Source: Variovorax paradoxus
Lineage (GTDB): Bacteria > Pseudomonadota > Gammaproteobacteria > Burkholderiales > Burkholderiaceae_C
Length of the DNA: 64,000 bases
Assembly (NCBI RefSeq): GCF_029919115.1
Contig: NZ_CP123990.1
Span: 5,482,501-5,546,500 of the forward strand
Direction: 5' to 3'
A model generated the notes under the pieces. It was given only the letters and a program-made list of their open reading frames with translations, did no database searches and was not told the origin of the DNA. Positions within the stretch are counted from its first letter, which is position 1. Each line of letters opens with the position of its first letter. Shown in pieces: positions 49,811 to 58,836 of the stretch. A program made the translations under genes and the position numbers.

Positions 49811-49833
49811 ATTTGCCATGACAATAGACAAAT
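49811..49833. promoter_or_regulatory. Putative LysR operator between mmsA and its regulator
   Basis: ATTTG-N13-CAAAT, an interrupted palindrome of LysR-box spacing, lies in the 139-bp divergent gap. CTTTGCA occurs on each side (49803-49809 and 49845-49851), possibly additional half-sites. Inference from position and symmetry. Confidence 0.45.
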
Positions 49834-49885
49834 ATGCGCCATCGCTTTGCAAAAATGCAGAGCTCACCCGAGGCAATGAGAGCAC

Positions 49886-50779
49886 ATGGACTGGGACAAC
49901 CTTCGCTACTTTCTGGAGCTGGCCCGCTCGGGCACGCTGATGAGCGCCGCGCGCCGGCTTGAGGTAGACCACACCACGGTGGCCAGACGCATCCAGGCGC
50001 TCGAGAAGGAAGTGGGTGCGCCGCTTTTCTCGCGCGAAGCCGGCGGCCACCGGCTGACCGAGGCGGGCCGCAAGCTGCAGCCCCAGGTCGAAGCCATGGA
50101 GAGCGCCTTCCAGGCGGTGGAAAGCACCGCGCCGGCATCGCAGGAAGGCTTGTCGGGCCTGGTGCGCATAGGCGCTACCGAGGGTTTCGGCACCGTGGTG
50201 CTGGCGCCGCAGCTCGCGCTTTTCGCGCAGCAGCACCCCAAGCTCACCATCGACCTGCTGGCGATGCCGCGGCTGGTTCACTTGTCTCGGCGCGAGGCCG
50301 ATATCGTGATCTCGCTCGAACGGCCGGCGCGCGGGCCCGTGGTGGTCACCAAGCTCACCGACTACACGCTGCGGCTCTACGCGTCGAAGCGATACCTGGC
50401 CGCGCACAAGCCGATAAAAACACGCGAAGACCTGCGCGGCCACACCTTCATCAGCTACGTGGACGACCTGCTCTTCAGCAAGGAACTGCAGTACCTGGAC
50501 GAACTGCACCGGCCCGATGCCTTTGCGCTGCGCAGCACCAGCGTGCTTGCGCAGCACCGGGCGGTGGCCGCCGGCGCGGGCATCGCGGTGCTGCCGGCCT
50601 TCATTGCCGAACCGGACGCCGCATTGCGCCCCGTGCTCGGCGACCAGGCGAACTTCACGCGAACCTTCTGGATGTCGATGCCGGCGGAAACCAAGCACCT
50701 TGTGCGGATGCGTGCGGTGTGGGAGTTCTTGCTCGCCACCGCTCAGTCGCAGAAGGACATGCTGATGCCGCCGGGCTGA
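49886..50779 (+). CDS. LysR-family regulator, probably of the valine operon
   Basis: The 297-residue protein MDWDNLRYFLELARSGTLMS has a LysR helix-turn-helix (RRLEVDHTTVARRIQALEKE) and an effector domain with LSRREADIVISLERPARGP. It belongs to the LysR subgroup common beside mmsA in Burkholderiales. Divergent from mmsA; a valine-pathway intermediate would be the natural inducer, but that is not shown. Confidence 0.9.
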   Translation: MDWDNLRYFLELARSGTLMSAARRLEVDHTTVARRIQALEKEVGAPLFSREAGGHRLTEAGRKLQPQVEAMESAFQAVESTAPASQEGLSGLVRIGATEGFGTVVLAPQLALFAQQHPKLTIDLLAMPRLVHLSRREADIVISLERPARGPVVVTKLTDYTLRLYASKRYLAAHKPIKTREDLRGHTFISYVDDLLFSKELQYLDELHRPDAFALRSTSVLAQHRAVAAGAGIAVLPAFIAEPDAALRPVLGDQANFTRTFWMSMPAETKHLVRMRAVWEFLLATAQSQKDMLMPPG

Positions 50780-50813
50780 AGCGCCGATACACCGGCGCGC
50801 GTCGGCGCAGGCC

Positions 50814-51893
50814 TCAGGAGAACAGGCGTTTCCAGAGGCTCGTGCCTTCGGCGGGCGCTGGCGCAGCAACAGCCGCGGTTTCCGATGCCTCAAGCAATTC
50901 GATCAACCCCGGCACGCGCGGCTTCCCGAGCCAGCGCGCATAGGCCAAGTAGCTTTCCGCCTGGCCTTCGATGCGCAGTTGCTCGGGCATGGCGGGGCAT
51001 GGGGCGGCGCCCAGCAGCATGCGCAGCGCTTCGAGCCGGTTCATGCGGATCGCGCTCGTGATGGCGGTCTCGCCGAGCGACGGAATGATGTCGTTGGCAC
51101 CTGCAAGCCCGGCATCGAGCAAGGGCCGGATGGCGGCCGCATCGCCGTTGACCGCAGCGGCACCCAACGCTTCGAGCGCGGCCAGTTTCTCGGGGGAAAG
51201 GCTGGCGGCGTAGGCGTCGTCGCGCTTCTCGTCCTCGCTGCGCGCATCGCCGCCGTGCATCGTCATGAAGTCGGTCACCAGCGCCACGGGTTCACCGGAC
51301 GCGTCGATCGCCCAGAAGCTCGGGTAGCTGCCGTCGCCCCAGCCCGAGCTGAAGATCAGCACGTTGTTCGCGCTGCCCTCGCCCAGCGGGTAGTGGTCCG
51401 CCATGTCCTCGACGCCCAGTTCGGTGTCGAGCACGTCGTCGTAATAGCTGACGTAGTCGGGGTTGGCCGATGATTCGCGCGCCTCGCGCTCGGCGATGGC
51501 AGCTGCGCACTCGGCATCCATGAAGCAGCCGACGCCGGCATCGACGGGGTAACCGTAGAACTCGTCGTCGCCGAGTTCGTCCTGCAATTGCCCTTCGAGC
51601 AGCGCCGGTTCCCAGTGGAGACCGGCAGCCTGCAAGCTGCCCCGTTCGCGCAGCCAGAGCACCGCCAGCGCATGGCGGCCTTCGTGCTGGAGCACCTCGG
51701 CCGGGAATCCCCCGCGTCCGCTCACGCTGCGAACGAAGGGCTCGCGCTCGGGCTGCACCAGCGGGTCGCACGCCACGATACGGCCGCTCGTGATGTTGAG
51801 CACCCCGCAAGGCTGCCGCTGCAGGCGCCGTGTGCGCAGCGCCTCGTCGTCGAGAAAAATGGTCTGGAGGTTGTCGAGGTCGAGATAGGCCAT
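50814..51893 (-). CDS. DUF4241-containing protein with ankyrin-like C-terminal repeats
   Basis: The 359-residue protein begins MAYLDLDNLQTIFLDDEALR. The middle (about 100-215) has the DUF4241 pattern YPVDAGVGCFMDAE, NVLIFSSGWGDGSYPSFWAI then EPVALVTDFMTM. Residues about 240-300 resemble one or two ankyrin repeats (AAVNGDAAAIRPLLDAGLAG and MNRLEALRMLLGA). No signal peptide. DUF4241 proteins have been noted near toxin/immunity loci in other bacteria, but no toxin is seen here. Function unknown. Confidence 0.75.
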   Translation of the reverse strand: MAYLDLDNLQTIFLDDEALRTRRLQRQPCGVLNITSGRIVACDPLVQPEREPFVRSVSGRGGFPAEVLQHEGRHALAVLWLRERGSLQAAGLHWEPALLEGQLQDELGDDEFYGYPVDAGVGCFMDAECAAAIAEREARESSANPDYVSYYDDVLDTELGVEDMADHYPLGEGSANNVLIFSSGWGDGSYPSFWAIDASGEPVALVTDFMTMHGGDARSEDEKRDDAYAASLSPEKLAALEALGAAAVNGDAAAIRPLLDAGLAGANDIIPSLGETAITSAIRMNRLEALRMLLGAAPCPAMPEQLRIEGQAESYLAYARWLGKPRVPGLIELLEASETAAVAAPAPAEGTSLWKRLFS

Positions 51894-51921
51894 GCGTACA
51901 GTTTCTCATCCGTCCATGACA

Positions 51922-51943
51922 AAGGGCCGCAAAAGCGGCCCTT
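51922..51943. terminator. Perfect-stem terminator after the CoA transferase operon
   Basis: AAGGGCCGC-AAAA-GCGGCCCTT is a 9-bp perfect stem with a 4-base loop, 22 bp beyond the stop of scoB on the minus strand. Confidence 0.75.
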
Positions 51944-51965
51944 GTGGATGCTGCGTTGCCGCAGC

Positions 51966-52604
<639 letters not shown>

Positions 52605-52605
52605 C

Positions 52606-53409
52606 TCAGGCTCCTTTGGTGTTCTTGACGGGGGCGGGCACTTCGCTGCCGGCAGCGGCTTGCGCAATGGCGGCCTGGGCTTCGACCTTGGCGGCTGCGG
52701 CGTCTGCCGGAGCGGCTGCCGTCACGGTGCGCTTTTCGATGCGCTTCTCGGGGTTGGCGTTCAGCACGATGCGGTGCACATAGATGCCGGGCAGGTGAAT
52801 GTCGTCGGGCGCCAGCTCGCCCACTTCGACGATCTTCTCGACCTCGACGATGCAGATCTTGCCGGCCATGGCGGCGGCCGGGTTGAAGTTGCGCGCCGTG
52901 AGGCGAAAGCGCAGGTTGCCCGACTTGTCGGCCACGTCGGCCTTGACCAGCGCCACGTCGGGCACCAGCGAGCGTTCCATCACGTAGGTTTCGCCGTCGA
53001 ACTCGCGCAGTTCCTTGCCCTCGGCCACTTGCGTGCCGACGCCGGTCTTGGTGAAGAAGGCAGGAATGCCCGCGCCGCCCGCACGCAGCTTTTCGGCCAG
53101 CGTGCCCTGGGGCGTGAATTCCAGCGCGAGTTCACCCGCGAGGTACTGGCGCTCGAACTCCTTGTTCTCGCCCACGTACGACGCGATCATTTTCTTGATC
53201 TGCCGCGTCTCGAGCAGCTTGCCAAGGCCGAAGCCGTCGACACCCGCGTTGTTCGAGATGACGGTGAGGTTCTGCACGCCGGTGTCCTTGAGCGCGTCGA
53301 TCAGCGCCTCGGGAATGCCGCACAGGCCGAAGCCGCCGACCGCGAGCATCTGCCCGTCGGCCACGACCCCCTTGAGTGCCGCGTCTGCGGAGGGATAAAT
53401 CTTGTTCAC
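52606..53409 (-). CDS. scoA: 3-oxoacid CoA-transferase subunit A
   Basis: From a GTG at 53409, six bases after AAGGAG, the protein has 267 residues: (M)[19 protein letters not shown], with the family motif [16 protein letters not shown] near residue 25. The usual SCOT alpha subunit is about 230-240 residues; this one carries an alanine-rich C-terminal tail of about 35 residues ([15 protein letters not shown] onward). Divergent from the PAS-LuxR regulator. Confidence 0.93.
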   Translation of the reverse strand: MNKIYPSADAALKGVVADGQMLAVGGFGLCGIPEALIDALKDTGVQNLTVISNNAGVDGFGLGKLLETRQIKKMIASYVGENKEFERQYLAGELALEFTPQGTLAEKLRAGGAGIPAFFTKTGVGTQVAEGKELREFDGETYVMERSLVPDVALVKADVADKSGNLRFRLTARNFNPAAAMAGKICIVEVEKIVEVGELAPDDIHLPGIYVHRIVLNANPEKRIEKRTVTAAAPADAAAAKVEAQAAIAQAAAGSEVPAPVKNTKGA

Positions 53410-53467
53410 TCGGGCTCCTTGATGGATGGATGGAGAGTTGGCGAAAGCTCTTGAAGAGCCTTGAACG

Positions 53468-53493
53468 ATACTACGTAGTCGCATACGTAGTAT
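53468..53493. promoter_or_regulatory. Palindromic operator between scoAB and PAS-LuxR gene
   Basis: ATACTACG-N10-CGTAGTAT has perfect 8-bp arms, and TACGTAGT occurs twice in direct orientation (53472-53479, 53484-53491). It is 19 bp upstream of the PAS-LuxR start and 58 bp upstream of scoA. The probable binding site of that regulator. Confidence 0.65.
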
Positions 53494-53512
53494 TTCGTAA
53501 TGGTGACCCCCG

Positions 53513-54079
53513 ATGCAGGAGATCGACTACCGCCTGGCCTTTGCGCATGCCCCCGTGGGCATGGTGGTTTCGCGCAACCGCACCATCGTGGCCTGCAACG
53601 AGCGGGTTTGCGAGATTTTTGGCGCAACGCCCTCTGCGCTGGTCGGGCATTCGTTCAGCATTCTGTACCCCAGCGTGGCCGAGTTCGAGCGCATCGGCAA
53701 GCGCATGGAACCGTTCCTGAACGCCAGCGGCCGCTATGCCGACAACCGCATGATGAAGCGCCTGGGCGGCCTGCACGGCGCCATGGCGGGCGAAACCTTC
53801 TGGTGCCATGTCACGGGCCATGCCATGAACCGCGCCGCGCCGCACGAGGCCGGCATCTGGACCTTCGAAGACCTGGGTTCGCGCCGCGCCGTGAAGGCCG
53901 AGCTCACGCCGCGCGAGCGCGAGGTGGCCGCGCAGGTGATGCGCGGGCTCACGTCCAAGGAGATCGGCAAGGCGCTGGGCATCAGCCACCGCACGGTCGA
54001 GCTGCACCGCGCGAGGCTGATGCGCAAGTACGCGGCGGCCACCACGGCGGAGCTGGTGCAGAAGCTCATTGCCGGCTAA
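53513..54079 (+). CDS. PAS-LuxR transcriptional regulator
   Basis: The 188-residue protein has an N-terminal PAS-like sensor (about 5-110: YRLAFAHAPVGMVVSRNRTI, then CNERVCEIFGATPSALVG) and a C-terminal LuxR helix-turn-helix (about 125-185: LTPREREVAAQVMRGLTSKE, GISHRTVELHRARLMRKY). It lacks a phosphoacceptor receiver domain, so it likely senses a ligand through PAS. Divergent from scoAB; it probably controls that operon. Confidence 0.9.
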   Translation: MQEIDYRLAFAHAPVGMVVSRNRTIVACNERVCEIFGATPSALVGHSFSILYPSVAEFERIGKRMEPFLNASGRYADNRMMKRLGGLHGAMAGETFWCHVTGHAMNRAAPHEAGIWTFEDLGSRRAVKAELTPREREVAAQVMRGLTSKEIGKALGISHRTVELHRARLMRKYAAATTAELVQKLIAG

Positions 54080-54227
54080 TTCTTCGCAGCTACCCTGACC
54101 TGGTTCCGCGCCGATCGTTGCAAAAACGGAAACGCGGTGTCGCGCAAAGGCCCGTGCCACGGTGCCTTGCGATGACTATCTTTGAGGCATGCGGGCAAGT
54201 CGCCCACAGCCACTCAGGAGTACCGAT

Positions 54228-54374
54228 ATGACCACGCCTCTTCATTCTGAAAAGAACCTGCTTCTCTCGTCGAAGCTGTCGGTTGCGCGGGCGCAAGCCT
54301 TGGCATCGCACCGGCTGCCGGTCACGCTGACCCTGGCAGCCATCATTCTCTCGGTGCTCGGCGTCAAACCGTAA
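54228..54374 (+). CDS. Small 48-residue membrane protein
   Basis: The frame starts MTTPLHSEKNLLLSSKLSVA after a CAGGAG site at 54215-54220 and ends with a hydrophobic helix (VTLTLAAIILSVLGV). Ribosome site and single-helix architecture support expression, but conservation is unknown to me. Lies between the regulator and the convergent Bug receptor. Confidence 0.5.
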   Translation: MTTPLHSEKNLLLSSKLSVARAQALASHRLPVTLTLAAIILSVLGVKP

Positions 54375-54395
54375 TGCGTTGCGGCCCCGGCCCGG

Positions 54396-55367
54396 TCACT
54401 CGGGCTTGATGTCGGCCGCCTTGATCACCTTCGACCAGGCCACCAGTTCCTGGTCGACAAACTTGCCGAGCGCGGCGGAGTCCATGTAGGTGGCGAAGGC
54501 GCCCTGCTCGTCCACCTTCTTGCGAAACGATTCGCTCTCGACGATCTTCTTGATCTCGGCGCTGAGCTTTGCCACCACTTCGGGTGGCGTTCTGGCCGGT
54601 GCGAATACCGCAAACCACGACTCCACTTCGTAGCCCGGCAAGCCTGCCTCGGCCGAAGTCGGCACGTTGGGCATCGAGGGGTGCCGCTTGCTGCCGGTAT
54701 AGGCCAGCGCCTTCATGCGCCCGCTCGCGATGTGCCCGATGACCGAGGGCGGCGTGGTGATGAACATGTCGACGTTGCCCGCAATCAGGTCGTTGATGGC
54801 GGGGCCCGAGCCCTTGTAGGGCACGTGCGTCATTGGCTGTTTGGCTTGTCGCGAGAGCAACTCGCCCGCAATGTGCTGGATAGATCCGTTGCCCGACGAG
54901 GCGTAGAACAGACCACCCTCCTTCTTCTTGCCGTGCTCGATCAGTTCCTTCATCGAGTTGACCGGCAGCTTGCCGCTGACGGCGACCACGTGCGGCGCAC
55001 GCATCACCATGGCCACGGGCACAAAGTCTTTGGTGGGGCTCCACTTGAGCTGAGGGTAGAGCGACGGGTTGCCCACGTGATAGCCCGAATACTGCATCAG
55101 CAGCGTGTAGCCGTCTGGAGCGGCGCGCGCCACCGCCTCGGCGCCGATGTTCCCGCTGGCGCCGGGGCGGTTGTCGACGACGACAGGTTGGCCCAATGCG
55201 CGATGCAGCGGATCGCCGACCATGCGCGCCATGATGTCGGTCGAACCCGCGGGCGCGGTGGGCACGATAAAGGTGATCGGCTTCGAAGGCCAGGTGTCGG
55301 CGCGGGCGGCTGTGGCTGCAAGCACAAGGCCAAGGCCGGCGGCGATAAAGCGAAGTGTGGGTTTCAT
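54396..55367 (-). CDS. Bug-family (TctC) receptor of CoA-transferase/lyase operon
   Basis: The 323-residue protein has a signal peptide (MKPTLRFIAAGLGLVLAATA, cleavage near ARADTW) and Bug motifs PITFIVPTAPAGSTDIMARM, DNRPGASGNIGAE, PDGYTLLMQYSG and HVPYKGSGPAINDLIAG. It is the last gene of an operon with a CaiB CoA-transferase, an HMG-CoA-lyase-like enzyme and a VOC protein, so its ligand is probably the carboxylic acid those enzymes process. Confidence 0.92.
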   Translation of the reverse strand: MKPTLRFIAAGLGLVLAATAARADTWPSKPITFIVPTAPAGSTDIMARMVGDPLHRALGQPVVVDNRPGASGNIGAEAVARAAPDGYTLLMQYSGYHVGNPSLYPQLKWSPTKDFVPVAMVMRAPHVVAVSGKLPVNSMKELIEHGKKKEGGLFYASSGNGSIQHIAGELLSRQAKQPMTHVPYKGSGPAINDLIAGNVDMFITTPPSVIGHIASGRMKALAYTGSKRHPSMPNVPTSAEAGLPGYEVESWFAVFAPARTPPEVVAKLSAEIKKIVESESFRKKVDEQGAFATYMDSAALGKFVDQELVAWSKVIKAADIKPE

Positions 55368-55416
55368 GGTTTGTCTCCGGTTTTTTTGAGATTTGTCTGG
55401 GAAGCCAGGCCCTTCG

Positions 55417-55797
55417 TCAGGGCGCCAGCTCCGAGATTTCGATGAGGTTCAGGTCAGGGTCGCGCACATAGACCGAGCGGATGCGCGATGTGGCGCCCGT
55501 TCGCATCACAGGGCCTTCGATGATCGGCACGCCCCTGTCCTTCAGGCGCGCGATCACGTCGTCCAAGGGCATGCTCGCGATGAAGCACAGGTCCAGCGAA
55601 CCGGGCATTGGCACTTGCGCCTTGGGCTCGAACTCGTGGCCCTTCACGTGCAGGTTGATCTTCTGGTTGCCGAAGCGAAAAGCCTTGCGGCCCGGGCCGA
55701 AGGTCTCCAGCGCCATGCCCATCACGCCGGTGTAGAAGCGCGTGCAGGCTTCCTCGTTCGTGGTGGTTAGCACCAGGTGGTCCAGATGGTCGATCAT
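55417..55797 (-). CDS. VOC family protein
   Basis: The 126-residue protein starts MIDHLDHLVLTTTNEEACTR with the two-module VOC pattern: FYTGVMGMALETFG, INLHVKGHEF, DLCFIASMPLDDVIARL and SVYVRDPDLNLIEI, where the His-Glu residues resemble metal ligands. Its start overlaps the lyase stop by 4 bases. Possibly an epimerase, dioxygenase or lyase acting on an intermediate of this pathway. Confidence 0.87.
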   Translation of the reverse strand: MIDHLDHLVLTTTNEEACTRFYTGVMGMALETFGPGRKAFRFGNQKINLHVKGHEFEPKAQVPMPGSLDLCFIASMPLDDVIARLKDRGVPIIEGPVMRTGATSRIRSVYVRDPDLNLIEISELAP

Positions 55798-56777
55798 GTC
55801 TGCAGCTCCTTGCCGCGGCGCGCATGCGCACGCGCCACGATGTCGTTGAAATCCGCCGGTGGCGCATGCCGCGTGAGCCGGTGTCCGGCGCGGGAGACCT
55901 GGCTCGGCAAGTCGTGCTGCACCAGGGCCTCGAGCTCCGAGGCGGCTTCGATCAGGCCTTCCAGATTCATGCCGGTGTCGTACCCCATGCATTGCAGCAT
56001 GTGCACCACGTCTTCCGTGGCCACATTGCCGGTGGCCCCGGGCGCATAAGGGCAACCGCCGATGCCACCCAATGACATGTCGAGCCGCTCGACACCCGCC
56101 TCGACTGCGGCCACCGTGTTCGCAAGCCCCATGCCGCGCGTGTTGTGAAAGTGCGCCGTCCACAGCAGTGCGGAATATCTCGTCAGCACCGCCTCGCAAA
56201 CGGCCTGCACCTGCGTGGGAAAAGCCATGCCCGTGGTGTCGCACAGCGTGATGCCCTGCACCCGCAGCGCAGCGAAGCGGTCGATCCATTCGAGCACCGT
56301 GGCAAGCGGCACCTCGCCCTCCATCGGGCAGCCGAACACGCATGAGAGCGAGACGTTCACCGGCACACCGGCCTGCGCTGCCACCGCAATAACTTCGGTG
56401 AGCTGCGCGAAAGACTGCTCGCGCGTCATGCGCAGGTTGCTGAGGTTGTGCGTCTCGCTCACCGACATGACGATATTGAATTCGCCGATGCGGCTTTCCA
56501 GCGCGCGCTCGGCGCCGCGCAGGTTCGGCACCAGCGCGGTATAGACCACGCCGGGCCGGCGGGCGATGCGCTGCATCACCTCTTCGCCGTCCCGCAATGC
56601 CGGTATCGCCTTGGCGGAGGTGAACGAGGTCACCTCGATCTTGGCGTAGCCGAGGGTGCTCAGACGGTCGACCAACGCAATCTTGTCGTCGGTGGGAATG
56701 AATCGGCTTTCCATCTGGAAGCCGTCTCGCGTGGCCACTTCATTGATGAAGAGCCATTTACCCTTGTCTGCTTTCAT
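55794..56777 (-). CDS. Hydroxymethylglutaryl-CoA lyase family enzyme
   Basis: The 327-residue protein has HMG-CoA lyase signatures: NEVATRDGFQ at the N-terminus (catalytic Arg-Asp), VSLSCVFGCPMEGEV, HFHNTRGMGLANTVAA, and SLGGIGGCPYAPGATGN with the conserved cysteine. HMG-CoA lyase cleaves HMG-CoA to acetyl-CoA and acetoacetate; related members cleave other 3-hydroxyacyl-CoAs. 4-bp overlaps with both neighbours show tight coupling. The substrate inference is given in the findings. Confidence 0.87.
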   Translation of the reverse strand: MKADKGKWLFINEVATRDGFQMESRFIPTDDKIALVDRLSTLGYAKIEVTSFTSAKAIPALRDGEEVMQRIARRPGVVYTALVPNLRGAERALESRIGEFNIVMSVSETHNLSNLRMTREQSFAQLTEVIAVAAQAGVPVNVSLSCVFGCPMEGEVPLATVLEWIDRFAALRVQGITLCDTTGMAFPTQVQAVCEAVLTRYSALLWTAHFHNTRGMGLANTVAAVEAGVERLDMSLGGIGGCPYAPGATGNVATEDVVHMLQCMGYDTGMNLEGLIEAASELEALVQHDLPSQVSRAGHRLTRHAPPADFNDIVARAHARRGKELQT

Positions 56778-57949
56778 ACGGCCTCGCTTTCTTCGGTGCG
56801 GCGTGCGGGCCAGCCCGGGCCTTTCAGATCGCCCGTGTGCTCGCCGAGCCGTGGCGCAGGGTGTGCAATGCGGCCCGGCGTGGCGCTGAGCTTGGGCACG
56901 ACGCCGGGCACCTTGAGCGTGCCGCCATCGGAAGTGGTCGCCTCCACGATCATCTGCCGCGCCTGGTATTGCGGATCGGCGGCAATGTCGGCCACCGAGT
57001 AGATGCGCCCGACGGGCACGCCGGCCGCATCGAGCACCGCCAGCACCTCGTCGCGGCTGCGCTGCAGCGTCCAGGCCTCGATGGCGGCGTCGATTTCTTC
57101 CACGCGCCGCACGCGGCCGTCGTTGTGCACGAGCTGCGCGTCATTCTCAAGATCAGCGCGGTCGATGGCGCGCATCAATCGGCGGAAGATGCTGTCGCCG
57201 TTGCCCGCCACCAGCACGTAATGTCCATCGCCGCACTTGTAGGCATTGGTCGGCGCGATGCCCGGCAACGCGCTGCCGGCGCGCTCCCGCACCGCGCCGA
57301 ACGCGTCGTATTCGGGCAGCAGGCTTTCCATGACGTTGAAGACCGACTCATAGAGCGCCACGTCGATGAACTGCCCTTCGCCGCCATGGGCCGTGCGGTG
57401 GTGCAGCGCGGTGAGCACACCGATCACGCCATGCAGCGCAGCCAGCGTGTCGCCGAGCGACACCCCCACGCGCACAGGCACCCGGCCTGGTTCGCCGCTC
57501 AGATAGCGCAGCCCGCCCATCGATTCGCCGAGCACGCCGAAGCCCGGCTTGTCGCGGTAGGGGCCGGTCTGCCCGTAGCCCGAGATGCGCAGCATGATGA
57601 GCCGGGGGTTGAGCGCATGCAGTTGCTCCCAGCCCAGACCCCAGCCTTCGAGCGTGCCGGGCTTGAAATTCTCGATCAGCACGTCGGCCTCGAGCGCCAG
57701 GGCTCGCACGGCGTCCTGCCCTTCAGCGCTGCGCAGGTCCAAGCACACAGAGCGCTTGTTGCGCGACTGCACCTCCCACCACACCGAAGTGCCTTCGCGC
57801 AGCATCCGCCATTTGCGCAGCGGATCGCCGACGCCGGCAGGCTCGACCTTGATCACGTCGGCGCCGAATTCGGCCAGCGTCTTGCCGGCGAACGGGCCGG
57901 CGATGAGCTGGCCGAGCTCCAGCACCTTGAGGCCTTCGAGTGCGTTCAT
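56774..57949 (-). CDS. CaiB/BaiF family (class III) CoA-transferase
   Basis: The 391-residue protein begins MNALEGLKVLELGQLIAGPF and has LIMLRISGYGQTGPYRDKPG and VSLGDTLAALHGVIGVLT, family hallmarks. It transfers CoA between carboxylic acids without free CoA. First gene of the operon; the next enzyme can cleave the CoA ester made here. Confidence 0.9.
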   Translation of the reverse strand: MNALEGLKVLELGQLIAGPFAGKTLAEFGADVIKVEPAGVGDPLRKWRMLREGTSVWWEVQSRNKRSVCLDLRSAEGQDAVRALALEADVLIENFKPGTLEGWGLGWEQLHALNPRLIMLRISGYGQTGPYRDKPGFGVLGESMGGLRYLSGEPGRVPVRVGVSLGDTLAALHGVIGVLTALHHRTAHGGEGQFIDVALYESVFNVMESLLPEYDAFGAVRERAGSALPGIAPTNAYKCGDGHYVLVAGNGDSIFRRLMRAIDRADLENDAQLVHNDGRVRRVEEIDAAIEAWTLQRSRDEVLAVLDAAGVPVGRIYSVADIAADPQYQARQMIVEATTSDGGTLKVPGVVPKLSATPGRIAHPAPRLGEHTGDLKGPGWPARRTEESEAV

Positions 57950-58021
57950 CTGCGTCTGTCTCCTGTTGGAATGCCCCAACTCTAAGAACAGATCGCGTCC
58001 GCCGGAATTGCTCTGACGGCA

Positions 58022-58052
58022 GCACGCCTTCGCGTTTTGCGAAGGCCCGTGC
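58022..58052. terminator. Hairpin terminator
   Basis: GCACG/CGTGC and CCTTCGC/GCGAAGG arms surround a GTTTT loop with a 2-base bulge, just past the CorA-like gene on the minus strand, in the 113-bp gap before the CaiB gene. Confidence 0.55.
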
Positions 58053-58062
58053 TCTGCTTGCT

Positions 58063-58836
58063 CTACTTCTTCTTGGCCAACGCAGGCTTCGCGGCAGGCA
58101 ATGGTGGAACCTCCGGCGCTTTGACCCAGCCGCGCAGCAAGACCCCAAGGAAGAGACCGCCCAAAAAAATCGCCCAGTACATCCAGGGCGGCATGTTCTC
58201 CATGCCGCTGTGCAGGTTCATGCCGAATGCGGCGCCCACCGCCATCAGGGGGAAGGTCAGCGCGGCAATGGTGTTGAGCTTGTGCTGCGCACGGCTCACT
58301 TCACGGGTCGAGCGCGCCTGCGCCTCGGCCGCATGCGCCAGCCGGTAGTCGAGCGACATGCGAGTGTCGGCCAGCAGCAGTTCCATGCCGCGCGTGATCT
58401 CGACCGCCAGATCGCGCAGGTCGATCAGCATCAAGTCTTCCTTCACGGCATCGCGCGCCGCCTGCAGCGCGGCCTGCATGTTCATGGCGGCGCGGGTCAG
58501 CGGAATGAGTGGACCGAGAACCTGGAACAGATCTTCCGAAGTTTCAGCGGCTGCGTGCCTGGTTTCGAAAGTGGCCAGCGAGGTGCGATAGCTTTCGAGC
58601 AGCTTGGCAAAGGCCCGCTCGCCGGGGTTGTTTCCCTTGTGGAACCACGCGCCATCGGGCTTGCGCAGGAACACCGCGGGCTTGCGCTCCGCGCCGGGTC
58701 CGGCGGGCGGCTCGTGCAGGATCACCAGCAGATGGCCTTGCTCGTGAATGATGCGCTGCGCGCCGTAGCTCGCGCCCCCCAGCCGCTGCTGTATTTCAGG
58801 CGGCAGTTCCCAGTCGTAGTCGATTCTTCTTGGCAT
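58063..58836 (-). CDS. CorA-like divalent cation transporter family protein
   Basis: The 257-residue protein has a mostly helical cytoplasmic part (1-185) and two C-terminal transmembrane helices (about 190-207 and 217-235). The first ends in GMN (205-207), the CorA selectivity motif, in the context AAFGMNLHSGM. It is shorter than CorA (about 316 residues). Magnesium or metal transport is the family role; a channel effector role is possible. One-base overlap with the PLD gene. Confidence 0.85.
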   Translation of the reverse strand: MPRRIDYDWELPPEIQQRLGGASYGAQRIIHEQGHLLVILHEPPAGPGAERKPAVFLRKPDGAWFHKGNNPGERAFAKLLESYRTSLATFETRHAAAETSEDLFQVLGPLIPLTRAAMNMQAALQAARDAVKEDLMLIDLRDLAVEITRGMELLLADTRMSLDYRLAHAAEAQARSTREVSRAQHKLNTIAALTFPLMAVGAAFGMNLHSGMENMPPWMYWAIFLGGLFLGVLLRGWVKAPEVPPLPAAKPALAKKK

